This document shows positions 25,806-34,871 of a stretch of 64,000 bases of DNA, piece by piece. The notes beneath the pieces are model-generated. The model was not told the origin of the DNA. It saw only the letters and a list, made by a program, of their open reading frames with translations, and did no database searches. Each line of letters starts with the position of its first letter. The first letter of the stretch is position 1. The position numbers were made by a program, and so were the translations under genes. Origin of the DNA: an uncultured Tropicimonas sp. (lineage in GTDB: Bacteria > Pseudomonadota > Alphaproteobacteria > Rhodobacterales > Rhodobacteraceae); the NCBI GenBank assembly GCA_947495685.1, contig CANLZY010000023.1:1-64000 (forward strand). The letters run 5' to 3'.

Positions 25806-26636
25806 TCAAGCTTCCTTTAGTGCGGCAAGAACCGGCCGTGTGGCCGCGACCACGGGATCGTGGGTGTCCTTCAAAATCGAGACCCTATCGAACCGGGACG
25901 GATCACTGTTCACCGCCTCGCGCAACGCTTGCCCAAAGGCCATGCGCAACTCGGTGCCGATGTTGAACTTGCAGATGGCTGACCCGCGCGCCAGCGCCGT
26001 GCGCTGTGCCATTGGCACACCTGAACCGCCGTGAATCACCAGCGGCACACCGGTCAGGGCCTCGATGGCGCGAATGCGGGCCTCATCCAACCCGCCAACC
26101 TTGTCCTGTTGCAAATGCACGTTTCCGACCGAGATCGCCATGGCATCGACCCCGGTCTCGCGCGCGAATTTCGCCGCTTCGTCTGGGTCGGTTCCGGCGG
26201 AAGTCTCGCCCCCGGAATAGCCGACAAACCCGATTTCGCCCTCACAGGAGATACCGGCCGCGTGCGCCATTTCCGCGATGGCTGCCGTTTCGTCGATGTT
26301 CTGCTGTAGCGGCTTGCGCGATCCGTCGAACATCAGCGACGTGAAGCCTGAATCCAACGCTTCCTTGCAGTCTTCGAAGGTGTAGCCGTGATCGAGATGG
26401 GCGACGACAGGAACCGAGGTCGCTTCGGCCAGATGCCGGAACATCTTTCCCAGGATCGGTAGCGGTGTGTGCTCTCGACACCCGGGGCCGGCCTGAAGAA
26501 TGACGGGCACGTCTTCGGCTTCGGCGGCCGCCACGAAGGCGCGCATGTCTTCCCAGCCCAACGTGACCAGACCAGCCACGGCGTAGCCATTCTTCAAGGC
26601 GGGTTGAAGGACATCCGACAAGGTGACGAGAGTCAT
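25806..26636 (-). CDS. class II aldolase, probable 5-dehydro-2-deoxygluconate-6-phosphate aldolase (IolJ-like)
   Basis: 276 residues. Class II fructose-bisphosphate aldolase family: HLDHGYTFEDC (catalytic Asp and zinc His), GFTSLMFDGS, GEIGFVG, and HGGSGVP followed by KFNIGTEL. Between iolB and iolG its likely job is the split of 6-phospho-5-dehydro-2-deoxygluconate into dihydroxyacetone phosphate and malonate semialdehyde. The family also includes tagatose and fructose bisphosphate aldolases, so the substrate is inferred from context. Overlaps iolB by four bases. Confidence 0.8.
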   Translation of the reverse strand: MTLVTLSDVLQPALKNGYAVAGLVTLGWEDMRAFVAAAEAEDVPVILQAGPGCREHTPLPILGKMFRHLAEATSVPVVAHLDHGYTFEDCKEALDSGFTSLMFDGSRKPLQQNIDETAAIAEMAHAAGISCEGEIGFVGYSGGETSAGTDPDEAAKFARETGVDAMAISVGNVHLQQDKVGGLDEARIRAIEALTGVPLVIHGGSGVPMAQRTALARGSAICKFNIGTELRMAFGQALREAVNSDPSRFDRVSILKDTHDPVVAATRPVLAALKEA

Positions 26637-27475
26637 TTGAATTTCGCGATCATGTCTTTGATGCCAGGGATCGTTTCCAACTGGGCCGCGTGGGTCGGTT
26701 GGAAATACTGCACCAGCGAGCGCTGGCTCAGCCCACCCAGGATGGTGAAATAATACATCTCGTATCCGGGCAGGACGGCGCAGGGATGATAGCCCTTGTC
26801 CAGACAGATCGTGGAGCGATCCATGATGTGATAGGCGTCGCCCGGCTTGTTGTCCTCGCGTTGCAGCATCTGCACGCCAGAGCCATAGTTTGGCTTGAAC
26901 CGGAAATTGTAGGTCTCGTCGTGGCGCGTTTCATCGGGCAGCCGGTCGGTGTCATGCTTGTGGCTCGGGAAGCCGGACCAACCGCCTTGCCCGACCGTGA
27001 ACAGCTCGCTGACCAGCAACCTGCCGACCTTGTCGTGCTGTTTCTGGCCAAGAATATGCTTGATCTTGCGGTGGGTCTTGGTGTCGTCAGAGCCGTATTG
27101 CACCCGGTCGATCCCATCTCCGCGCACATCAAACGGCTCCAGAACCTTGTCATACCTGGCCCCTGCAACAAAGGTCTCGGTCTCATCCGACGTGCAGACG
27201 ATTGTGACCTTTGCGCCAACCGGGACATACACGCCCTCAGGCTCGCCATCCCAGACATCTACCGTGCGATTGCCAAGGCTGGAAAAGTGCACACCCTCGA
27301 TCTCGACATCCACGGTTCCAGTCGCCGGCACGATGCAGGTCTCGTAGCCTGGAACCCGGTACTCGAACGCGTCGCCCTTCTTGAGTTGGACGATGTTGAA
27401 GTAGTTCAGGGGAACCAGCGCGTCCTCGACATCCACAATGGGCTTGTTCTGGTTGTCATGGGGGGGAATGTGCAT
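26633..27475 (-). CDS. iolB: 5-deoxy-glucuronate isomerase IolB
   Basis: 280 residues, a double-cupin protein. The family's second-cupin metal motifs are visible: SGFPSHKHDTDRLPDETRHD and YHPCAVLPGYEMYYFTILGG. It converts 5-deoxy-glucuronate to 5-dehydro-2-deoxy-gluconate. It lies 11 bases after iolC and overlaps the aldolase gene by four bases. Full length. Confidence 0.92.
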   Translation of the reverse strand: MHIPPHDNQNKPIVDVEDALVPLNYFNIVQLKKGDAFEYRVPGYETCIVPATGTVDVEIEGVHFSSLGNRTVDVWDGEPEGVYVPVGAKVTIVCTSDETETFVAGARYDKVLEPFDVRGDGIDRVQYGSDDTKTHRKIKHILGQKQHDKVGRLLVSELFTVGQGGWSGFPSHKHDTDRLPDETRHDETYNFRFKPNYGSGVQMLQREDNKPGDAYHIMDRSTICLDKGYHPCAVLPGYEMYYFTILGGLSQRSLVQYFQPTHAAQLETIPGIKDMIAKFK

Positions 27476-27486
27476 TTCTCGTCCTT

Positions 27487-28473
27487 TCAGGAAGACGTAT
27501 GGCCGGGATGCGATGACAGGAACGCCTCCAACCCGGCTGTGTCGGGCATGGCCGGAGCGCAGCCGGGACTGGCGACGACAATCGACGCGCAGGCAGAGCC
27601 GCGCAGCACCGACTCGCGCAGGCCACGGCCCTCGGCGAGCCCGGCCAGCAATCCGGACATGAAGCTGTCACCCGCACCATTGGGCTTGAGGGCGGTGACG
27701 GGGTAGACGCCGGTGCGGATTTCCTCTCCGTCGGTGAAGGTCACAGCCCCCTCGTGGCCCATCTTGTAGATCACGATGCGCCCGGGTTTGGCGGCCAGTT
27801 CGCGCGCCTTGTCCATGCCCTTGTCTATGCCCCCGGCCATGAAGCCGAACTCTTCGTCGTTGCCGACGATCAGGTCGCTCTCCTCTCCGGCGCGCGACAG
27901 CACCTCGGCGGCGACCTCGGGCGAGGGCCAGGAATAGGGGCGATAGTCGATGTCGAAAATGACCGGAATGCCGGCCTTTCGGGCGTTCTCGAAGGCCCGG
28001 AATGTCGAGCCGCGCGATGGTTCTGCGGCGAAAACCGTTCCGGCTGTGATCAACGCGCCAAACGCGCCGTAATCCACGCGGTCCACGTCCTCGTTCGTGA
28101 CCTGGAAGTCGACCGCGTTGTTGCGGTAGATCACCAGTTGGAAGTCCTCGATGCAGCTCTCGTAGACCGCCAGCGAGATCCGGTATTCGCCCGCGAGCGA
28201 GCGCAGGTATTGCGTGTCGACGCCGTAATGCTTGAGCCGGTTCACACAGAAGCGCCCCACCGCGTCATCCGAAATCGATGTGACCAACGCCGACTTGGCG
28301 CCCAGTTTGCTCAGACCGGCACAGATGTTGGCCGACGACCCGCCCAGATCGGCGCGGAAGGTATCGGCAACTTCGGCCTTGGTACCGGCCGGGTCGGCGA
28401 ACATGTCCATGCCCGCCCGGCCAAAGACCACAAAACTGTTCTTTCGAATTCCATCCAGAAGGGCACTCATCAT
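27487..28473 (-). CDS. iolC: 5-dehydro-2-deoxygluconokinase IolC
   Basis: 328 residues from the ATG at 28473, which overlaps the iolD stop as ATGA; an earlier start would lie inside iolD. PfkB-family sugar kinase: GGSSANICAGLSKLG near the N-terminus and the C-terminal signature VTALKPNGAGDSFMSGLLAG with the catalytic Asp in GAGD. Phosphorylates 5-dehydro-2-deoxygluconate. Translationally coupled to iolD. Confidence 0.92.
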   Translation of the reverse strand: MMSALLDGIRKNSFVVFGRAGMDMFADPAGTKAEVADTFRADLGGSSANICAGLSKLGAKSALVTSISDDAVGRFCVNRLKHYGVDTQYLRSLAGEYRISLAVYESCIEDFQLVIYRNNAVDFQVTNEDVDRVDYGAFGALITAGTVFAAEPSRGSTFRAFENARKAGIPVIFDIDYRPYSWPSPEVAAEVLSRAGEESDLIVGNDEEFGFMAGGIDKGMDKARELAAKPGRIVIYKMGHEGAVTFTDGEEIRTGVYPVTALKPNGAGDSFMSGLLAGLAEGRGLRESVLRGSACASIVVASPGCAPAMPDTAGLEAFLSSHPGHTSS

Positions 28474-30341
28474 ACACCTTTGCGTTGCTTGGGCCGGGAA
28501 GATTCCCAATCCTCATGGGCGGCGCGGACGCTCTCGCTGTCAGAGGCATGTGGCGTGCCACATTCCCACCAGGTGTGCCCTTCGGTGGTCCAGCCCTCAT
28601 AGGCGTCCACCTTCATGCAGATCACGCTGGTCTTGTCCGCCGCCTTGGCTCTCTTGAACGCTTCGCCGAGTTCCGCCGGGTTTGACACCGTTTCCGCATT
28701 GGCGCCTTGCGCCCGTGCATGCGCCTCGAAATCGACCGCAAAGGGGTGCGGGATTGTCGGACAGTCCGAGATCAGGTTGTTGAAGCTGTCATTTCCGGTG
28801 TTGTTCTGCAGCTTGTTTATGACCGCGAAGCCACCGTTGTCCAGAACCAGAATGATAAGCTTTTTCTGACTGAGAACAGAGGAGTAGATATCGGAATTCA
28901 GCATCATGTAGGAGCCGTCTCCGATGAAGACGATGGTGTCCTGCTCCGGCTCGCGCTCGGTCTGGGCAATCCGCGCGCCCCAGGCCCCGGAGATCTCGTA
29001 TCCCATACAGGAGAACCCGAATTCGACATCGACCGTGCCCTGTTCAAGCGTGCGCCAATTGGCGGTCACCTCCGCGGGCAGGCCTCCTGCGGCCGCGACC
29101 ACACGGTCGCGCGTGTCGCAAAGCGCATTCACCACGCCAATGGCCATTGCATAGGAGTTGGGGCGGTTGCCCGGCGCCACGTTTTCTTCGACATAGGCGT
29201 CCCACTCTGCCCTGTGCCGCTGTGCCTCTGAAACCCATGTCGATGGCGCAGCGTAGCCATCAACGCCAGCCGCCAGCGCATCGAGCGAAAGCCTCGCGTC
29301 CCCGACAACCGGAAGCGACAGGTGCTTGGCGGCGTCATGCCGGGCGGCGTTGATCGAAATGAACCGTGCTTCTTTCGAAAAGGCCGTCCAGGAACCGGTG
29401 GTGAAATCCTGCAACCGCGTTCCCACGGCAACGATCACGTCGGCCTGTTCGGCAATCGCATTGGCCGAATTCGATCCCGTCACGCCAATCGGCCCGATGT
29501 TCAGCGGGTGGGTCGACAGCAAATTCGCCCGCCCGGCGATGGTTTCCACAACCGGGATCTGGTGCGTTTCAGCGAATTCGGTGAGCTCCGCCACGGCGCG
29601 AGAATATTGCACGCCGCCGCCCGCGATAATCATCGGCTTGCGCGCGGTTTTCAGCAGTGCCGCAGCCTCCGCAACCTCTGCGGCATCCGGTGTCTGACGG
29701 CGAATGCGGTGGACCTTCTTGTCGAACCAGATTTCCGGATAATCATACGCCCAACCCTGCACGTCCTGCGGCAGGCCGAGAAAAGCCGGGCCGCAATCAG
29801 CAGGGTCCAGCATCGTCGCAATCGCATTGGGCAAGGACTGGATGATCTGCGCCGGATGGGTGATCCGGTCCCAATAGCGCACGACGGGTTTGAACGCGTC
29901 GTTCACACCAAGGGTCGGGTCTCCAAAGTTCTCCATCTGCTGCAACACCGGGTCCGGCAGGCGGGTCACGTAGGTATCCCCGCACAGCAAGAGCATCGGC
30001 AGGCGATTTGCATGCGCCAGCGCCGCGCTGGTCAGGAGGTTCGACGTGCCCGGTCCCGCGCTTGCGGTGCAGAACATGAACCGCTGGCGCAGCCATTGCT
30101 TTGAATATCCGGCCGCCGCGAATCCCATGCTTTGTTCATTCTGGCCGCGATAGAGCGGCAGCTCGTCGCGAACGGAATTCAGCGCCTCGCCCAGACAGGT
30201 CACATTGCCATGTCCAAAAATGCCGAAGCCGCCGCCGCACAGCCGCAACTGCTCGCCATCGATGTTGATGAACTGGTTGCTCAACCAGCGAATAATGGCC
30301 TGTGCTGTCGTCAACCGGATGGTTCTATGTGTCCTGTCCAT
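28470..30341 (-). CDS. iolD: 3D-(3,5/4)-trihydroxycyclohexane-1,2-dione hydrolase IolD
   Basis: 623 residues, a thiamine-diphosphate enzyme. N-terminal PYR-domain segment FGHGNVTCLGEAL and RGQNEQSMGFAAAGYSKQ with the catalytic Glu; central domain; C-terminal TPP motif GDGSYMMLNSDIYSS continuing to DNGGFAVINKLQ. It opens the cyclohexane ring to give 5-deoxy-glucuronate. It is the first gene of the minus-strand operon; 116 bases separate it from the divergent dehydrogenase gene, and a LacI-type operator lies in that gap. Confidence 0.95.
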   Translation of the reverse strand: MDRTHRTIRLTTAQAIIRWLSNQFINIDGEQLRLCGGGFGIFGHGNVTCLGEALNSVRDELPLYRGQNEQSMGFAAAGYSKQWLRQRFMFCTASAGPGTSNLLTSAALAHANRLPMLLLCGDTYVTRLPDPVLQQMENFGDPTLGVNDAFKPVVRYWDRITHPAQIIQSLPNAIATMLDPADCGPAFLGLPQDVQGWAYDYPEIWFDKKVHRIRRQTPDAAEVAEAAALLKTARKPMIIAGGGVQYSRAVAELTEFAETHQIPVVETIAGRANLLSTHPLNIGPIGVTGSNSANAIAEQADVIVAVGTRLQDFTTGSWTAFSKEARFISINAARHDAAKHLSLPVVGDARLSLDALAAGVDGYAAPSTWVSEAQRHRAEWDAYVEENVAPGNRPNSYAMAIGVVNALCDTRDRVVAAAGGLPAEVTANWRTLEQGTVDVEFGFSCMGYEISGAWGARIAQTEREPEQDTIVFIGDGSYMMLNSDIYSSVLSQKKLIILVLDNGGFAVINKLQNNTGNDSFNNLISDCPTIPHPFAVDFEAHARAQGANAETVSNPAELGEAFKRAKAADKTSVICMKVDAYEGWTTEGHTWWECGTPHASDSESVRAAHEDWESSRPKQRKGV

Positions 30342-30419
30342 ACTAGCGGATCCCCCTGAGAACGTCCGGCCCCGAACCTATTGCAGCTTGCGTGATTTCG
30401 AATCCCAAGATACAAGAAA

Positions 30420-30433
30420 TGCAACCGGTTGCA
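30420..30433. promoter_or_regulatory. LacI-family operator, copy 1
   Basis: Perfect 14-base palindrome TGCAACCGGTTGCA in the gap between divergent iolD and the Gfo/Idh/MocA gene. It is the classic LacI/GalR-type half-site arrangement with the central CG. The identical sequence occurs at 34772-34785 next to the LacI-type regulator gene. Confidence 0.85.
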
Positions 30434-30457
30434 AGCCGAATAGCCAAGGGCGAGAGA

Positions 30458-31564
30458 ATGATGAAAGAGATCGGCATTGGGATCATCGGTGGCGGCTATA
30501 TGGGCAAGGCCCATGCTGTCGCGATGGCCAGCGTGGGCGCGGTCTTTGACACCACGTTGCGTCCCCGGTTGGAAATGGTCTGCGCCACCAGCGCCGAAAG
30601 CGCGGAGCGGTATCGACGCGCCTACGGTTTTGCGCGCGGAACGGGGGATTGGACGGCTCTGGTGCAAGACCCTCGGGTCGAGGCCGTCGTCATCGCCTCT
30701 CCGCAAGGCACCCACCGCGCCGCCGCCGAAGCGGCCTTTGCCCTGGGCAAGCCGGTGTTCTGTGAAAAGCCGCTTGGCGCATCGTTGGACGACAGTCGCG
30801 CCATGGTGGCGGCCGCCGAAGCCAGCGGCGCGGTCAACATGGTCGGGTTCAACTATATCCGCACCCCCGCCAGCCAGTTCGCCCGCCACTTGGTTACGAA
30901 CGGCGAGATCGGCGACATCACGTGGTTCCGCGGCGAGCACACCGAAGATTTCTACGCCGACCCGCAAACCCCCGCGACGTGGCGCACCACCGGCATGTCG
31001 AACGGTACGATGGGCGATCTGGCGCCACATATGATCAACGGTGCGCTGGCCTTGGTTGGGCCTGTCAACCGCCTGATCGCGGAGGTCGAGACCGTCCATG
31101 CAGCGCGGCCCGGTGGCGCCGTCACCAACGATGATCATGCACAGATGATGTGTCGCTTCGAGAACGGCGCGATGGGGCAGATGTATTTCAGCCGCGTCGC
31201 GACCGGTCGCAAGATGGGCTATTGCTACGAAATCACCGGCACGCGCGGCGCGATCCGTTTTGACCAGGAAGATCAGAATGCGCTGTGGCTCTATCGCATG
31301 GATGGGCCCGAGGCGACTCGCGGCTTTACCAAGATCCTGACCGGCCCCGCCCACCCGGATTACGCGCCATTCTGTCAGGGCCCCGGGCACGGTACGGGCT
31401 ATCAGGATCAGATCATCATCGAGGCCAAGGACTTTCTGACCGCAATCGACGCGGGCAAGGCGACCTGGCCGACATTTCGCGACGGCATGCTGGTCAACCA
31501 GATCGTCGCCGCCGCTCTCGCTTCTTCCGAAACAAAAACCTGGCAGGACGTCGCATCGTTCTGA
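30458..31564 (+). CDS. Gfo/Idh/MocA-family oxidoreductase (inositol-related dehydrogenase)
   Basis: 368 residues from the ATG at 30458 (a second ATG follows directly; a weak GGCGAGAG site precedes). N-terminal NAD(P)-binding motif IGIIGGGYMGKAHA, CEKPLG with the catalytic Lys, and a C-terminal substrate domain with TMGDLAPHMI. It is transcribed away from iolD and starts the plus-strand group with iolE. It may oxidise scyllo-inositol or another isomer, or an inosose; the sequence alone does not tell. Different in sequence from iolG and from the third family member nearby. Confidence 0.85.
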   Translation: MMKEIGIGIIGGGYMGKAHAVAMASVGAVFDTTLRPRLEMVCATSAESAERYRRAYGFARGTGDWTALVQDPRVEAVVIASPQGTHRAAAEAAFALGKPVFCEKPLGASLDDSRAMVAAAEASGAVNMVGFNYIRTPASQFARHLVTNGEIGDITWFRGEHTEDFYADPQTPATWRTTGMSNGTMGDLAPHMINGALALVGPVNRLIAEVETVHAARPGGAVTNDDHAQMMCRFENGAMGQMYFSRVATGRKMGYCYEITGTRGAIRFDQEDQNALWLYRMDGPEATRGFTKILTGPAHPDYAPFCQGPGHGTGYQDQIIIEAKDFLTAIDAGKATWPTFRDGMLVNQIVAAALASSETKTWQDVASF

Positions 31565-31585
31565 ACGCTTGAAAGGTTCCGCAAT

Positions 31586-32476
31586 ATGACCATTCGCATT
31601 GGCAATGCCCCCTGTTCGTGGGGCATCGAATTCCCCAGCGATCCGTCCTATCCCACGTGGCAATCCGTGTTGGATCAATGCGCCGGCGCTGGCTACACGG
31701 GAATCGAACTCGGGCCGATCGGCTACATGCCCGAAGACCCCGCAATCCTTGCGCCTGCCCTCGCGGAGCGAAATCTCGAGATCATTGGCGGTGTCGTTTT
31801 CCAGCCGTTCCATGATGGCGCGAAGTGGGAGCAGGTACTGGACGCCAGCGTGCGCACCTGCAAGGCGCTTGTGGCGCACGGGGCGCAGCACCTGGTGCTG
31901 ATCGACAGCATTTCGCCGCGCCGCGCGCCCACTGCCGGCCGCGCCGACGAGGCCGAACAGATGGACCAGGCGGAATGGTCCGCGTTCCGGGATCGCATTG
32001 CCACCATCGCCAAGATGGGCACCGAGGAGCATGGCCTGACCGTCGGCATGCACGCCCATGCCGCAGGCTTCATGGATTTCGAGCCTGAACTGGAACGCCT
32101 ACTGGACGAGGTCGACGAAAGTATCCTGAAGATCTGCTTCGACACGGGGCACCACAGCTATGCGGGGTTTGATCCGGTGGCCTTCATGGATCGGCACATG
32201 AACCGGATTTCCTACATGCACTTCAAGGATATCGACCCAGCCGTGAAGGCCGAGGTGGTGGCAAATCGCACGGATTTCTACAAGGCGTGCGGTCAGGGCA
32301 TCTTTTGCAACCTCGGTCAGGGCGATGTGGATTTTGTGGCCGTCCGGCAGCGGCTTCTGGACGCTGGCTTCGAGGGGTGGTGCACGGTCGAGCAAGATTG
32401 CGACCCCTCCATGCCCGGCACACCGCTGGAGGACGCCCGGGCCAACCGGGAATACCTGCAATCCATTGGCTTCTGA
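31586..32476 (+). CDS. iolE: inosose dehydratase IolE
   Basis: 296 residues. TIM-barrel sugar-isomerase/epimerase family. Recognisable IolE features: GNAPCSWGIEFP at the start, GMHAHAAGFMD, CFDTGHHSYAG, YMHFKDID and CTVEQDCD, which supply metal-binding Glu, Asp and His residues. It dehydrates 2-keto-myo-inositol to the trihydroxycyclohexane-dione used by IolD. It lies between two Gfo/Idh/MocA genes at spacings of 21 and 12 bases, so one operon. Confidence 0.92.
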   Translation: MTIRIGNAPCSWGIEFPSDPSYPTWQSVLDQCAGAGYTGIELGPIGYMPEDPAILAPALAERNLEIIGGVVFQPFHDGAKWEQVLDASVRTCKALVAHGAQHLVLIDSISPRRAPTAGRADEAEQMDQAEWSAFRDRIATIAKMGTEEHGLTVGMHAHAAGFMDFEPELERLLDEVDESILKICFDTGHHSYAGFDPVAFMDRHMNRISYMHFKDIDPAVKAEVVANRTDFYKACGQGIFCNLGQGDVDFVAVRQRLLDAGFEGWCTVEQDCDPSMPGTPLEDARANREYLQSIGF

Positions 32477-32488
32477 GGGAAACGTATC

Positions 32489-33622
32489 ATGGCGAAACTG
32501 AAATGGGGCATGATTGGGGGCGGTGAAGGCAGCCAGATCGGGCCGGCACACCGTCTGGGCGCTCAGGCCGATGGCCAGTTCGAATTTGTGGCCGGAGCGC
32601 TGGATCATCGCGCCGAGGTTGGTCGCGCATATGCCCAAAGGTTGGGCCTTGCCGCAGATCGTGCCTATGGCGACTGGCAGGAGATGCTTGACGGAGAAAG
32701 TGGCCGCGCGGACCGCGTGGATCTGGTCACTGTTGCCACGCCAAACGCGACGCATTTCGAAATCACCAAGGCTTTCCTTGAGGCCGGGTTCAACGTGCTG
32801 TGCGAAAAGCCGATGACCATGAGCGTCGAAGAGGGCGAGGAAATTGTGCGCGTGGCCGAGGCGACCGGCAAGATATGTGCCGTGAACTACTGCTACTCTG
32901 CCTATCCGATGATCCGTCAAGCCCGTGCCATGGCGCGCGCTGGAGAGATCGGCAAGGTGCGTCTGGTTGTGACCAACTTCAGCCACGGCCACCATGGAGA
33001 CGCGACAGATGCGGACAATCCGCGGGTCCGCTGGCGCTATGATCCGGCAATGGCGGGGGTGTCCGGCCAGTTTGCCGATTGCGGCATCCACGCGATGCAC
33101 ATGGCCAGCTTCATCTGCAATGACGAGGTCGAGACCTTGTCCGCCGATTTTGCATCGACCATACTCGGTCGCGAGCTGGAAGACGACGCGATGGTCAACT
33201 TCCGCATGTCCGGCGGGACGGTCGGGCGTCTTTGGACGTCCTCCGTGGCAATCGGGCGGCAGCACGGATTTGACATTCAGGTGTTTGGCGAAACCGGTGG
33301 ATTGCGGTGGGCATCCGAACAGCCCAATCAGTTGATCTACACGCCGGTTGGCGGGCGCACCCAGATCATCGAAAAGGGCGAAGGCGGGCTGCACGAAGAG
33401 GCGCAACGCCTGTCCCGCGTGGCGATTGCCCATCCCGAAGGCTTCCCGCTAGCCGTTGCCAACATCTATTGCGATCTTGCCGATGCGATCCGTGGCGAGG
33501 TCCGCGACGGCCTGCCAAATGCCTCCGATGGTGTGCGCTCCATGGCGGCGGTCCATACGGCCGTGGCATCTGCCAAGGGCGGCGGCACCTGGCTGGACGC
33601 CCGTCCGCCGATGTTCCGCTAA
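32489..33622 (+). CDS. Gfo/Idh/MocA-family oxidoreductase (third in the island)
   Basis: 377 residues. GMIGGGEGSQIGPAHRLGA at the N-terminus, CEKPMTMS with the catalytic Lys near residue 111, and a long C-terminal domain containing GQFADCGIHAMHMASF. In this family such proteins act on inositols, sugar or sugar-acid derivatives, and the island location suggests an inositol isomer or a derivative. It is the last gene of the plus-strand trio and converges on the LacI-type regulator gene. Function not assignable more precisely. Confidence 0.82.
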   Translation: MAKLKWGMIGGGEGSQIGPAHRLGAQADGQFEFVAGALDHRAEVGRAYAQRLGLAADRAYGDWQEMLDGESGRADRVDLVTVATPNATHFEITKAFLEAGFNVLCEKPMTMSVEEGEEIVRVAEATGKICAVNYCYSAYPMIRQARAMARAGEIGKVRLVVTNFSHGHHGDATDADNPRVRWRYDPAMAGVSGQFADCGIHAMHMASFICNDEVETLSADFASTILGRELEDDAMVNFRMSGGTVGRLWTSSVAIGRQHGFDIQVFGETGGLRWASEQPNQLIYTPVGGRTQIIEKGEGGLHEEAQRLSRVAIAHPEGFPLAVANIYCDLADAIRGEVRDGLPNASDGVRSMAAVHTAVASAKGGGTWLDARPPMFR

Positions 33623-33624
33623 GG

Positions 33625-33654
33625 AAAGCCGGGGATTTGGGCGTTGGCCCGGCT
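33625..33654. terminator. bidirectional terminator candidate
   Basis: Perfect 8-base stem AAGCCGGG (33625-33632) and CCCGGCTT (33647-33654) with a 14-base loop, exactly between the convergent dehydrogenase and lacI-type genes. Confidence 0.55.
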
Positions 33655-33687
33655 TCCCGACATCAGGATTTCAAGACAAAGGGTTTT

Positions 33688-34689
33688 TCAGGTGTCGAGC
33701 GGGCGCAATGTTCCGCGCTCGACAACATGGCAGGCAAAAGTCCGAGCCTCGGGATACCGATCCGGATCGCTCAGCATCGCCACCATCAACTCGATCGTGG
33801 AGGACACGATCTGCTGAATGGGCTGACGGATTGTCGTCAGGTTGATGTTCTCCCACCCCGCCATCGCCATGTCATTCAGGCCGATGATGCCGATGTCTTC
33901 GGGGACCGACAGGTTGTTTTCTTCAATCGCCGACAACGCCCCGATCGACAATACGTCATCACCGCAGAAATAGGCCTCCGCCGGAGTCTCCTTCAGCAAT
34001 CGCAGCATTTCGTGCCGGCCGGCGGTGAAAGAATAGGCCTCGGCAAAGGAATGGCTGACGGCAATGTCAGGGTGAGCTGCGAGCTCATCCATGAAACCAA
34101 GAAGTCGGTCTTGAGTCGATGTCGCAGATTCCGGTCCGCCCAGAAATCCGACCCTTCGATACCCGCGATCCACCAACGCTCGGGCCGCCATGCGCCCACA
34201 TTCCACGTTATCGATGCCCACAACATGCACCTGCGGCGCACTGGTCTGCCGACCAAAGGCCCGCACCACCGGAATGCCGGCGTCGCGGAACGCCTTGGCG
34301 AATCCGGGCGGCAGCGTCGAGGACGCAACCACGACTCCATCGACCGAATATTGCCGCATCATCTGGACCGAGTTTTCCGGATCGATTTCGTCGCTCAGAT
34401 TGACCAGCAACGGACGCAAACCCTGATCCTGGAGTCCGCGTGTGAACAGATCGAAAACCTCAAGGAAGATCGGGTTGTGGAAGTTGTTCGACACGAGGCC
34501 GATCAGCTTCGTTCGGCCCGTTGTCAGACTCGAGGCCAGCGCATTCGGTCGATATCCAAGCTCGGCGGCTGCCTTTTCGACACGGCGACGCATCTTGCCG
34601 GAGACAGACGCTCCATCGGTGAATGTGCGCGATACCGCCGAGCGCGAAACGCCAGCGCGTTCAGCAACATCCTTTAGGGTCGGTGGCAT
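33688..34689 (-). CDS. LacI-family transcriptional regulator of the inositol island
   Basis: 333 residues. N-terminal helix-turn-helix with the family start LKDVAERAGVSRSAVSRTF and the hinge region YRPNALASSL, then a periplasmic-binding-like effector domain. It is divergent to the ABC transporter, and one of two identical LacI-type operators (34772-34785) lies between them, so it probably represses the transporter and itself, and through the second operator iolD and the dehydrogenase gene. The effector may be an inositol or a breakdown intermediate. Other bacteria use IolR of the RpiR or DeoR family for this job. Confidence 0.9.
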   Translation of the reverse strand: MPPTLKDVAERAGVSRSAVSRTFTDGASVSGKMRRRVEKAAAELGYRPNALASSLTTGRTKLIGLVSNNFHNPIFLEVFDLFTRGLQDQGLRPLLVNLSDEIDPENSVQMMRQYSVDGVVVASSTLPPGFAKAFRDAGIPVVRAFGRQTSAPQVHVVGIDNVECGRMAARALVDRGYRRVGFLGGPESATSTQDRLLGFMDELAAHPDIAVSHSFAEAYSFTAGRHEMLRLLKETPAEAYFCGDDVLSIGALSAIEENNLSVPEDIGIIGLNDMAMAGWENINLTTIRQPIQQIVSSTIELMVAMLSDPDRYPEARTFACHVVERGTLRPLDT

Positions 34690-34771
34690 GGATCACAAAT
34701 CTCCGGCTTGGCGTGGGGCACTTCTATCGCAGCCTCCTGAGGCTGGCACCATGTATTTCCCTAGCACGATC

Positions 34772-34785
34772 TGCAACCGGTTGCA
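34772..34785. promoter_or_regulatory. LacI-family operator, copy 2
   Basis: Perfect palindrome TGCAACCGGTTGCA in the 182-base gap between the divergent lacI-type gene and the solute-binding protein gene; identical to the copy at 30420-30433. Position fits autoregulation plus control of the transporter. Confidence 0.87.
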
Positions 34786-34871
34786 AAAAACTTCGAGTCG
34801 GCCTATTGTAACGAGGAAGGGCGGGAACAGCCGCCCTCACGCCAGTCATCTGGTTTCCTAGGGAGGACGAA

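Noticed and set aside
28470-32059. Other long frames on the opposite strand of iolD and the dehydrogenase/iolE genes
   Set aside because: Shadows of recognised enzymes with correct motifs on the other strand.
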